Assembly: GCF_007018905.1 (NCBI RefSeq)
Contig: NZ_CP041402.1
Coordinates: forward strand, 3,088,001 to 3,152,000
Reading direction: 5' to 3'
From: Tardiphaga sp. vice304
GTDB taxonomy: Bacteria > Pseudomonadota > Alphaproteobacteria > Rhizobiales > Xanthobacteraceae
DNA length: 64,000 bases
Shown here: positions 56,429-64,000 of the stretch, in pieces
How the letters are laid out: every line of letters starts with the position of its first letter
How positions within the stretch are numbered: position 1 is the stretch's first letter
Position numbers and translations under genes: made by a program
The notes under the pieces: generated by a model
The model's database searches: none
The model's input: the letters and a program-made list of their open reading frames with translations, nothing else
What the model was told of the DNA's origin: nothing

Positions 56429-58645
56429 ATGGATCGTTACCTTATGGAATCCGAACAAGACATTGTTATTGAAGAAAGAAATGGCGTTGTCGAACCGGCC
56501 TCCATGGTCGCCTCCGGGCCCGAGCGTTTCATCAATCGCGAACTGTCCTGGCTGCATTTCAACCGCCGCGTCCTCGAAGAATCGGTCAATCCCGGACACC
56601 CGGCACTCGAGCGGGTGCGCTTTCTCTCGATCTCGGCCAATAATCTCGACGAGTTCTTCATGGTCCGCGTCGCCGGCCTGAAGGCGCAGGTTCGTGAGGG
56701 CATCACCGAACGCAGCCCGGACGGGCTGACGCCGTCGGAACAATTGGTGCTGATCAACGACGCGGTGTCCAAGCTCGGGCAGGACCAGCAGGCGATCTGG
56801 CGCGATCAGCGCAGCATGCTGGCCGATGTCGGCATCGTGCTGCTCGACGGCAAGGATGCCTCCAAATCGGAGCGCGCCTGGATCGAGGACCACTTCCTCC
56901 ACAATATCTTTCCGCTGCTAACGCCGCTGGCGATCGACCCCGCGCATCCGTTCCCGTTCATCCCCAGCCTCGGCTTCACCATCGCGCTGCAATTGGCGCG
57001 GGTGTCCGATGGGCGGCCGATGAACGCGCTGATCCGCATGCCCGGCAAGATCGACCGCTTTATCCGTCTGCCGAATACCGGCAAGGACGGCGCGGTCCGG
57101 CTGATGGCGCTGGAGCAGGCGACCGGCCTGTTCATCGGGCGGCTATTCCCGGGCTACGTGGTCAAGGGCATGGGCGCGTTCCGCATCATTCGCGACAGCG
57201 AACTGGAAGTGGAAGAAGAGGCCGAGGATCTGGTGCGACTGTTCGAGTCGGCGCTGAAGCGGCGCCGGCGAGGGTCGGTGATCCGGCTCGAGATCGAGGC
57301 GACCATGCCGGCCGAATTGCGCGGATTCGTGCAGCGCGCACTGGCCACGTCCGACGACGAGATCATTCTGGTCGACGGCGTGCTGGCCATGAACGAGCTG
57401 TCGCAATTGACCCGGCTCGACCGGCCCGACCTCGAATTCGTGCCCTATGTGCCGCGCCATCCGGAGCGGGTGCGCGACCATGGCGGCGACATTTTCGCCG
57501 CGATCCGGAAAAAGGACCTCGTTGTCCACCATCCCTATGAATCATTCGACGTTGTCGTCCAGTTTCTGCAGCAGGCGGCGCGCGATCCCGACGTGGTGGC
57601 GATCAAGCAGACGCTCTACCGCACCTCGAACAACTCGCCGATCGTGCGAACCCTGGTTGAGGCCGCCGAGGCCGGCAAGTCGGTCACCGCCCTGGTCGAA
57701 CTGCGGGCGCGGTTCGACGAGGAGGCCAATATCCGCTGGGCGCGCGACCTCGAACGCGCCGGCGTCCAGGTGGTCTATGGGTTCCTCGAACTGAAGACTC
57801 ATGCCAAATTGTCGATGGTGGTGCGCCGCGAGGGCGGCACGCTCGCAACTTACGTGCATACCGGCACCGGCAACTACCATCCGGTGACGGCGCGGATCTA
57901 TACCGATCTGTCGTATTTCACCTCCGACCCCGTGATCGGCCGCGATGCCGCCCGCGTCTTCAATTACATCACCGGTTACGCCGAACCTTCCGACATCGAG
58001 AAGATGGCGGTGTCGCCGCTGACGCTGCGCAAGCGGATGATCGAGCACATCCGCGGCGAGGCGGCGTTTTCGCGCGCCGGCAAGCCCGGCATGATCTGGC
58101 TAAAAATGAACTCGCTGGTCGATCCCGACATCATCGACGCATTGTATGAGGCCTCGAATGCCGGCGTGCAGATCGAATTAATCGTGCGCGGTATCTGCTG
58201 CCTGCGGCCCGGCGTGCCCGGCCTGTCGGAGAACATCCGCGTCAAGTCGATCATCGGCCGCTTCCTCGAACACGGCCGCGTCTACTGCTTCGGCATGGGC
58301 TTCGGCCTGCCGAGCCCGAAGGCCGCGCTTTACATCTCGTCGGCCGACATGATGCCGCGCAATCTCGACCGTCGTGTCGAGGTGTTGTGCCCGCTGCAGA
58401 ACCCGACGGTGCATCAGCAGGTGCTCGAACAGATCATGGTGGCGAACCTCAAGGACACCGAACAGAGCTGGCAATTGTTGCCCGACGGGTCGTCAACGCG
58501 TATGAAGGCGGCGAAGGGCGAGGAGCCATTCAACCTGCATAATTACTTCATGACGAATCCGAGTCTGTCCGGCCGTGGTAAATCTCTCAAGGAATCGTCA
58601 CCGAAGCGGCTTACACGGCGGTCGGAGAAGCAGGCCTCGTCATAA
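56429..58645 (+). CDS. ppk: Polyphosphate kinase 1
   Basis: Ppk polymerises the gamma-phosphate of ATP into polyphosphate at the membrane. The 738-residue protein has the N-terminal helical domain ([19 protein letters not shown]), the head domain and two phospholipase-D-like C-terminal domains. The phosphorylated His is in [10 protein letters not shown] (about residue 459) and the second His in [13 protein letters not shown] (about residue 477). The ATG at 56429 is chosen; ATG at 56444 is possible. A PHO box lies upstream, and ppx starts 12 bp downstream. Confidence 0.97.
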   Translation: MDRYLMESEQDIVIEERNGVVEPASMVASGPERFINRELSWLHFNRRVLEESVNPGHPALERVRFLSISANNLDEFFMVRVAGLKAQVREGITERSPDGLTPSEQLVLINDAVSKLGQDQQAIWRDQRSMLADVGIVLLDGKDASKSERAWIEDHFLHNIFPLLTPLAIDPAHPFPFIPSLGFTIALQLARVSDGRPMNALIRMPGKIDRFIRLPNTGKDGAVRLMALEQATGLFIGRLFPGYVVKGMGAFRIIRDSELEVEEEAEDLVRLFESALKRRRRGSVIRLEIEATMPAELRGFVQRALATSDDEIILVDGVLAMNELSQLTRLDRPDLEFVPYVPRHPERVRDHGGDIFAAIRKKDLVVHHPYESFDVVVQFLQQAARDPDVVAIKQTLYRTSNNSPIVRTLVEAAEAGKSVTALVELRARFDEEANIRWARDLERAGVQVVYGFLELKTHAKLSMVVRREGGTLATYVHTGTGNYHPVTARIYTDLSYFTSDPVIGRDAARVFNYITGYAEPSDIEKMAVSPLTLRKRMIEHIRGEAAFSRAGKPGMIWLKMNSLVDPDIIDALYEASNAGVQIELIVRGICCLRPGVPGLSENIRVKSIIGRFLEHGRVYCFGMGFGLPSPKAALYISSADMMPRNLDRRVEVLCPLQNPTVHQQVLEQIMVANLKDTEQSWQLLPDGSSTRMKAAKGEEPFNLHNYFMTNPSLSGRGKSLKESSPKRLTRRSEKQASS

Positions 58646-58657
58646 GGATTGCACCAC

Positions 58658-60163
58658 GTGGTAGCGCGTCCCAAACAACGCGCTGCCAGCGTCGCAGTGA
58701 TCGACATCGGCTCCAATTCCGTGCGTCTCGTCGTCTACGAGACGCTGACCCGCAGCCTTGTCACGATCTTCAACGAAAAGGCGCTGTGCGGCCTCGGCAG
58801 CGAGGTGCAATCCACCGGCCTTTTGGCGCCTGGCGCGGTGACCAAGGCTCTGGCGGCGCTGAAGCGCTTTCGGGCGCTGTGCCGGATCATGAGGGTCGGC
58901 CGCGTTCATGCGATCGCCACCGCGGCGGCGCGTGACGCCAGGAACGGCGCGGATTTCATTGCCGCAGCGGAGAAGATCTGCGGCTGCAGCATCGAGATCC
59001 TGTCAGGTCCGCGGGAAGCCAAGCTCTCCGCGCTTGGCGTGATTTCCGGCGTACACAGGCCGGATGGGCTGGTCGGCGATCTCGGCGGCGGCTCGCTCGA
59101 ACTGATTGACGTCAAGGGCAGCCGCGTCCGCCAGGGCGTGACGCTGCCGCTCGGCAGTCTGGCGCTGCAGGATGCCTCGCAGAAATCGCCGAAGAAGGCC
59201 GAGAGGATCGTCAAGACCGCTCTGGTCGGCGTGCCGCAGCTCGGTGCTGCGACCGGGCGCACCTTCTACGCGGTCGGCGGCACCTGGCGCGCGCTTGCGC
59301 GGCTGCACATCATCCAGAGCGGTTATCCGCTGCGGGTGATGCACGGCTATTCACTACCCGCGGCCGAAGCGCTGGATTTCGTCCGCCGGCTGCGCCGGCT
59401 GGCCACCGCCAACATCCTCGCCAATATCGAATCGATCGCCGAAGCGCGCCAGCCGCTGCTGGTCTATGCCGCCCTGGTGCTGGAAAACATCATCCTGACC
59501 GGCAAGCCGACGACGATCGTGTTTTCAACCTATGGCGTGCGCGAAGGGCTGATGTACGAGATGCTGCCCCTCGCCAGGCGCGCCGAAGATGGCCTGGTGG
59601 CGGCAGCGCAGACGCTGAATCATCTGTTGTCGCGCTCGGCGAAGCACGGCGAAGAGTTGATCGGCTGGAGCGACCGCTTCGTTCGCGTCGCCAAGCTGCC
59701 GGAGACGCCGGAAGACAAGCGGCTGCGCCATGTCGCCTGCCTGCTGTCGGACATCGGCTGGCGCGTGCATCCCGACTACCGGGGCGAGCAGACGCTACAT
59801 CTGATCACCAACGGCAATTTCGGCTCCGTCGATCATCACGGTCGCGCCTTCCTCGCCCTGTCCGTTTATTACCGCTACGCCGGCTTCAGCGCCGAGAACG
59901 AGCCGCCGGAACTGGTGCGTGCGCTGGTGACGCCGGCGCAGGTCGAGCGCGCGCGCGTGCTCGGCGCGCTGTTCCGGGTGGCGCATCTGATCTCCGCGGC
60001 GCGGCCCGGCGTGCTGCCGGCGACGCATTTTTCGGTGCAGGACCGCAAGATGTCGCTGGTGTTCGAGCATCGCCTGGTCGATCTCGTCGCCGACCGGGTC
60101 GGCAGCCGCTTCCGGCAACTGGCGAAACTGGTCGGCAAGAGCGGGACCATCGTGCGGCGCTGA
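58658..60163 (+). CDS. ppx: Exopolyphosphatase, Ppx/GppA family
   Basis: Ppx degrades polyphosphate from its ends; GppA relatives also hydrolyse pppGpp. The 501-residue protein has the actin-like fold: VAVIDIGSNSVRLVVYE near residue 13, GDLGGGSLELIDV and GGTWRALARLH. A C-terminal HD-like helical domain has LLSDIGWRVHPDYRG and SVDHHGRAF. The start is a GTG at 58658, with AAGGA nine bases upstream; TTG at 58649 touches that site. It forms an operon with ppk, as in many proteobacteria. Confidence 0.96.
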   Translation: MVARPKQRAASVAVIDIGSNSVRLVVYETLTRSLVTIFNEKALCGLGSEVQSTGLLAPGAVTKALAALKRFRALCRIMRVGRVHAIATAAARDARNGADFIAAAEKICGCSIEILSGPREAKLSALGVISGVHRPDGLVGDLGGGSLELIDVKGSRVRQGVTLPLGSLALQDASQKSPKKAERIVKTALVGVPQLGAATGRTFYAVGGTWRALARLHIIQSGYPLRVMHGYSLPAAEALDFVRRLRRLATANILANIESIAEARQPLLVYAALVLENIILTGKPTTIVFSTYGVREGLMYEMLPLARRAEDGLVAAAQTLNHLLSRSAKHGEELIGWSDRFVRVAKLPETPEDKRLRHVACLLSDIGWRVHPDYRGEQTLHLITNGNFGSVDHHGRAFLALSVYYRYAGFSAENEPPELVRALVTPAQVERARVLGALFRVAHLISAARPGVLPATHFSVQDRKMSLVFEHRLVDLVADRVGSRFRQLAKLVGKSGTIVRR

Positions 60164-60171
60164 TTCAGGCG

Positions 60172-62138
60172 TCAGGCGGCGCGGATGCTCACGAGGAAGC
60201 GGTTGACCTCGTCGCGCAGCGTTTCCGAATGCGCGGAGAGAACGGTCGCTGATCCCAGCACGCGGCGCGCCGCATCGCCGGTTTCGGTGGCGCCTGCGGT
60301 GACGCCGGAAATGTTGCGCGTCACGTCGCCGGTGCGTTCGGCCGCCTGCTGCACGTTGCGGGCGATTTCCTTCGTCGCAGATCCCTGCTGTTCCATCGCC
60401 GAGGCTATCGAGGACGAGATTTCATCGACTTCGCCGATCGTCGCGCAGATCGCCATGATCGCCTGTACCGCGCCGGCGGTTTCGACCTGAACCGAACTGA
60501 TCTGGGCGCGGATTTCGTCGGTGGCCTGCGCGGTCTGCGTCGCCAGCATTTTCACTTCGCTGGCAACGACGGCGAAGCCGCGGCCGGCCTCGCCGGCCCG
60601 CGCCGCCTCGATGGTGGCATTGAGCGCCAGCAGATTGGTCTGGCTCGCGACCTGGTTGATCAGCGCCACCACGTCGCCAATCTTCTGCGCCGCCGCCGCC
60701 AGACTTTCCATCCGCTGGTTGGATTGTTGACCGCCGTCCGCCGCGCGTTTGACCACGGTGGAGGATTGCGCGAGCTGTCGCCCGATCTCGTTGATCGACG
60801 CCGACAATTGCTCCGCCGCCGCGGCCACGGTCTGCACATTGTCGGAGGCCTGCGCCGAGGCGGTCGCGACCACCAGCGTCTGCTGCTGCGACTGTTCCGC
60901 GATCTGCGACATCGACTGCGCGGTAGAATGCATGTCGGACGCCGCGCTCGCGACGCTATCGACGACGCCGCGGACCCGATCCTCGAAATTGTCGGCGAGG
61001 GCGGCGAAAGTGTCCCGGCGGTCCTGTTCGGAGCGCAGCTTGGCTTGCTCCTGCTCGGACTGCAGCAGGCTGACACGGATCGCGTTTTCCTTGAACACCA
61101 AGACCGCCTGCGCCATCTGGCCGACCTCGTCGTTGCGCCGGTGCGCCGGCAATTCGACGTCGAGATTGCCGTCGGCAACGTCGCGCATCGCACGCGTCAT
61201 GGTATGGATCGGCCGCGAGATGCCGCGGGCAATCAGATAGCCGGCGGCGGCGGCGATCAGCAAAGCGATCGCGGCCATGCCGATGGTCAGATTGCGCGCG
61301 CGATCCATCGCGGCAACATAGTCGGTATTGTCCATCACAATCTCGGCGGCGCCGATCGAGGCGCCGGAAAAGTCCTGGATCGGGCCGAGCAAAGCGGCGA
61401 CCGGGCGGTCGTTGAGGCGATCCTGGCGGACGATGAATGCGCCATTGCCGGCGCCGCGATAATCGTCGGCGGTAAAGAAGCTGCGGCCGACAAGCGTGCT
61501 GCTGAAGACTTTGAACCCATCCGTGCCGGCGACATGGAACGCCACGTCGACGCCGCGGGTGCGCTTGAACTCGTCGAAGAACGGCTGGGCGAAGGTCAGG
61601 CCGAATTCGACCGTGCCGAGATGCTTGCCGGCCTGCGCCACCGGCACGACGCCGCGAATGCCGAGGCCGGCGACGCCGCCCTCAAGTCCGACGATCGGCT
61701 TGCGATCGACATTGGCCGCCACCACGGTCTTGCGGAAGCCGGCGAGATCGTCGCCGAATTTGGCGGGCTGATGCACGCGCAGATAGGAGATCGCGGGCGC
61801 AACGTGGAACTGGAACTGATCGACGCCGTAGTTCGCCTTCAGCGATGCGAAGCCGGGGCCGAACAGCTGATCAGCGCGTCGCGATCATTGCGCGCCATCG
61901 CGTCCTGCACCGCTGGGATCGAAGCGACAACTGCGCTCATCGCGGCGGCGCGTTGGGATTCCTGGTGCAGCCGAGACTGCAATGCATCGAAATGGCTGCG
62001 CAACTCGCGCTGATCGGCGCGATCGACAATGCCGCCGATCACCCACATCGCTCCGAGCAGCATTACCACCGCGGTCATGGTAGAGGCCATAGCGAGCGCC
62101 GCCGTGATCCGCGTGGTAATGCCCAAATTCCGCAGCAT
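60172..62138 (-). pseudogene. Chemoreceptor gene with one-base deletion near 61866
   Basis: A chemoreceptor is encoded in two frames. The first (ATG 62138) gives the first membrane helix and ends at 61839 in unrelated sequence (SCSAPASHR). The second picks up at 61866 (LFGPGFASLKANYGVDQFQF) and runs to 60172. It has a dCache_3-like periplasmic domain (YLRVHQPAKFGDDL, VGLEGGVAGLGIRG), a second helix, HAMP and a full signalling domain with the hairpin segment around QVASQTNLLALNATIEAARA. Inserting one C after 61866 restores AGC CTG and a single frame of about 656 residues. Either the gene is broken or the sequence has an error. It interrupts the ppx-rnd order. Confidence 0.9.
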
Positions 62139-62374
62139 GCTATTCCCGCTCACTTTTGTTCGTCAAACGCGGTTCTGCGCTCGCCGGGGTGTAACGGGAA
62201 TCCTAGCGGTATTGCATTAATGAAACTTTTGATTGCGTCGTCGTGGTTGAAGGGGGTCTTTGATTATTTTCAGGCAACGCGGGCGCGGTGGCTTAAAATG
62301 GCCTGACACCCATACCAGGCCACCACATCAAGCGGATGCATCGCGCGAGACGCTGCGCGCGCCCGAGGTGATGC

Positions 62375-63529
62375 TCAGGTGCCGCTGCGGTCGACCCGGA
62401 CGACGCGGCCTTTTTCGATTGCCAGGGCAAGCCGACCCTGCTTCAGCGCGAGTGCTGCTTCGCCGAACAATTCGCGGCGCCAGCCGGAGAGGGCGCCGAC
62501 ATCGGCGTGGTCGTCATTGGCGATCTGTTCGAGATCGTCGACGGTGGCGATCACCTTGGAGGCCACGGCATGGCGCTCCGAGGTCATGCGCAGCAGAACT
62601 TTCAGCAGTTCGACGATGGCGCCGCCGTTCGACGAGCCGCGCGGCTTTTCGATTTTCGGCAGGCTGGCGGGATCGCGGGCGACGCCGCGCTTCACGGCCT
62701 CGACGATGTCCGAGCCCCACTTCGAGCGATCAAAGCCCTTCGGCAGCGAGCGCAACGAAGCGAGCTTCTCCAGCGAGGTCGGGGCATGCGTGGCGATATC
62801 GCCGACGGCGTCGTCCTTCAGCACGCGCGAGCGCGGCACGTCGCGGCTCTGCGCTTCCTGCTCGCGCCAGGCGGCGATTTCCATCAGCACGCCCAATTCC
62901 TTGGGCTTGCGGACGCGGGTCTTGAGACGTTCCCAGGCGCGCTCGGGGTGGAAGTCGTAGGTCTTCGGCGAAGTCAGCACTTCCATTTCCTCGGAGACCC
63001 AGTCGCTGCGGCCGCGCTTCTTCAGGTCGGCGTCGAGGGCAGCGAACACGTCGCGCAGATGGGTGACGTCGGAGACGGCGTAGTGCAACTGCTCCTCGGT
63101 GAGCGGACGGTGCGACCAGTCGGTGAAACGGTGGGTCTTGTCGGGGCGGTGGCCGGTGATGCGTTCGACCAATTGGTCATAGGCGATGCTGTCGCCATAG
63201 CCGAGCACCATGGCGGCGACCTGGGTGTCGAAGATCGGGTAGGGCACCACGCCGGCGCGGTGCACGATGATCTCGATGTCCTGGCGTGCGGCGTGAAACA
63301 CCTTGAGCACGGCCGCGTTCGTCATCAGATCGAAGAACGGCTTGAGGTCAATGCCTTCCGCCAGCGTGTCGATCACCAGCGCGTCATCGGCACTGGCCAT
63401 CTGCACGACACAGAGCAGCGGATAATAGGTCGTCTCGCGCAGGAATTCCGTATCGACCGTGATAACGGGATGCTGGGCGAGCCGCTCGCAGGCGGCAGTC
63501 AGCTGGGCTGTGGTGGTGATCAGTTGCAT
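62375..63529 (-). CDS. rnd: Ribonuclease D
   Basis: RNase D trims the 3' ends of tRNA precursors and other small RNAs. The 384-residue protein has the DEDDy exonuclease motifs VITVDTEFLRE, FHAARQDIEI, FDTQVAAM and YAVSDVTHLRDVF, then one HRDC domain (AAWREQEAQSRDVPRSRVLK). The ATG at 63529 is the usual start. In related genomes rnd follows ppx directly; here the frameshifted chemoreceptor gene lies between them. Confidence 0.96.
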   Translation of the reverse strand: MQLITTTAQLTAACERLAQHPVITVDTEFLRETTYYPLLCVVQMASADDALVIDTLAEGIDLKPFFDLMTNAAVLKVFHAARQDIEIIVHRAGVVPYPIFDTQVAAMVLGYGDSIAYDQLVERITGHRPDKTHRFTDWSHRPLTEEQLHYAVSDVTHLRDVFAALDADLKKRGRSDWVSEEMEVLTSPKTYDFHPERAWERLKTRVRKPKELGVLMEIAAWREQEAQSRDVPRSRVLKDDAVGDIATHAPTSLEKLASLRSLPKGFDRSKWGSDIVEAVKRGVARDPASLPKIEKPRGSSNGGAIVELLKVLLRMTSERHAVASKVIATVDDLEQIANDDHADVGALSGWRRELFGEAALALKQGRLALAIEKGRVVRVDRSGT

Positions 63530-63630
63530 GTCCGGTCCATAACGCTTTTGCCAAGGCGTTCGGCCGAAAAGCGGGGCAAGTCAAGCGTGTTCCCGGCGAT
63601 TCGGGAACCCGGGAGCGGGAACTCGACTGG

Positions 63631-64000
63631 TCAGGTGCCGCAAAAAGTCTGCAGCACGCGCTGGTGCAGCAGCGGCGGATCGGCGTAGTCGGCGCGTTCC
63701 GGCTGGTCCTGGAACGGGTTGGCGAGCACCGACACCAGCTCCTCGAACGGCGCATAGTCGCCGGCCTGGGCCGCCTGGATCACGGCCTCGACGCGGTGAT
63801 TGCGGGGGATAAAGGCCGGATTGACCGCCTGCATGGCGGCATGGCGGGCAGCCGGGGTCTCCGGTTCCAGCGCCAGCCGGGCGCGCCACTGGATGGCCCA
63901 GGCGTCATAGGCCGCGGGGTCGGTGAACAGGGCGCGCAGGGCCGTATCGCCGGCCGGGTCCAAAGCGGCATGGCCGAGTGCGCGAAAGGTCAATGTGAAA
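63631..64000 (-). CDS. selO: Protein adenylyltransferase SelO, C-terminal part
   Basis: About 120 C-terminal residues of a SelO (YdiU/UPF0061) protein are visible; the rest lies beyond the window. SelO is a pseudokinase-fold enzyme that attaches AMP to protein Ser, Thr or Tyr residues and is linked to redox stress. The end has the family segment VNPAFIPRNHRVEAVIQAA, and the protein closes FCGT. The Cys three residues from the end is where animal SelO has selenocysteine and E. coli has Cys. The frame is open across the window edge, so the apparent TTG start at 63993 is not real. Confidence 0.93.
   Translation of the reverse strand, partial: FTLTFRALGHAALDPAGDTALRALFTDPAAYDAWAIQWRARLALEPETPAARHAAMQAVNPAFIPRNHRVEAVIQAAQAGDYAPFEELVSVLANPFQDQPERADYADPPLLHQRVLQTFCGT

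Overview
This window is a 64 kb piece of a high-GC alphaproteobacterial chromosome, most likely Bradyrhizobium or a close relative in the Nitrobacteraceae (Rhodopseudomonas, Nitrobacter). Three things point there. The gene orders are typical of Rhizobiales: fabD-fabG-acpP-fabF-mltG-yicC-gmk; lptF-lptG-lptD-surA-pdxA-rsmA; purN-purM facing hdaA-ppk-ppx. The junctions carry dispersed palindromes that I remember from Bradyrhizobium genomes. Ribosomal protein S6 has a Gly/Arg/Asp-rich tail. I see no tRNA, rRNA, CRISPR array, integrase, transposase or prophage. The content is mainly housekeeping with a few lineage-specific proteins.

Layout. 1-3.6 kb: a chemoreceptor cut by the window edge, a phosphate uptake pair (DUF47 and Pit) behind a PHO-box-like site, and sugE behind a clear guanidine-II (mini-ykkC) riboswitch. 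3.8-6.3 kb: prfC, then about 900 bp of repeats without a gene. 6.3-13.9 kb: a solitary TctC-type binding protein, nnrU-like gene, panB, a YfgM-like protein, a lipoprotein, der, a secreted NHL propeller and an SDR. 14-25.4 kb: purF, cvpA, radA, a secreted protein with three CxxC motifs, a polytopic membrane protein, alr, a small coiled-coil membrane protein, dnaB and a cytochrome c-like protein with a long Pro/Ala tail. 25.5-29.3 kb: rpsF-rpsR, a metallophosphoesterase inserted after the rpsR terminator, DUF2232 and rplI. 30-36.8 kb: fatty-acid synthesis, mltG, yicC and gmk. 36.9-45.7 kb: alcohol dehydrogenase, rsmA, pdxA, surA, lptD, lptG and lptF. 46-53.1 kb: pepA, holC, a BamE-like lipoprotein, an ABC-F ATPase, ndk, a TerC-family protein and a histone-H1-like basic protein. 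53.1-64 kb: purN/purM facing a CDP-alcohol phosphatidyltransferase, hdaA, ppk and ppx, then a frameshifted chemoreceptor, rnd and the C-terminus of selO.

How the genes work together. Phosphate links both ends of the window: PHO-box-like sites precede the DUF47-pit operon (inverted relative to the genes, fitting repression) and ppk (direct, fitting activation), so uptake and polyphosphate storage may share PhoB control. The lpt-surA block builds the outer membrane, and the fab block supplies its acyl chains. purF, purN, purM, gmk and ndk cover several purine-nucleotide steps. The strongest regulatory finding is the riboswitch at sugE. The strongest lesion is a one-base deletion in the chemoreceptor gene near 61866.
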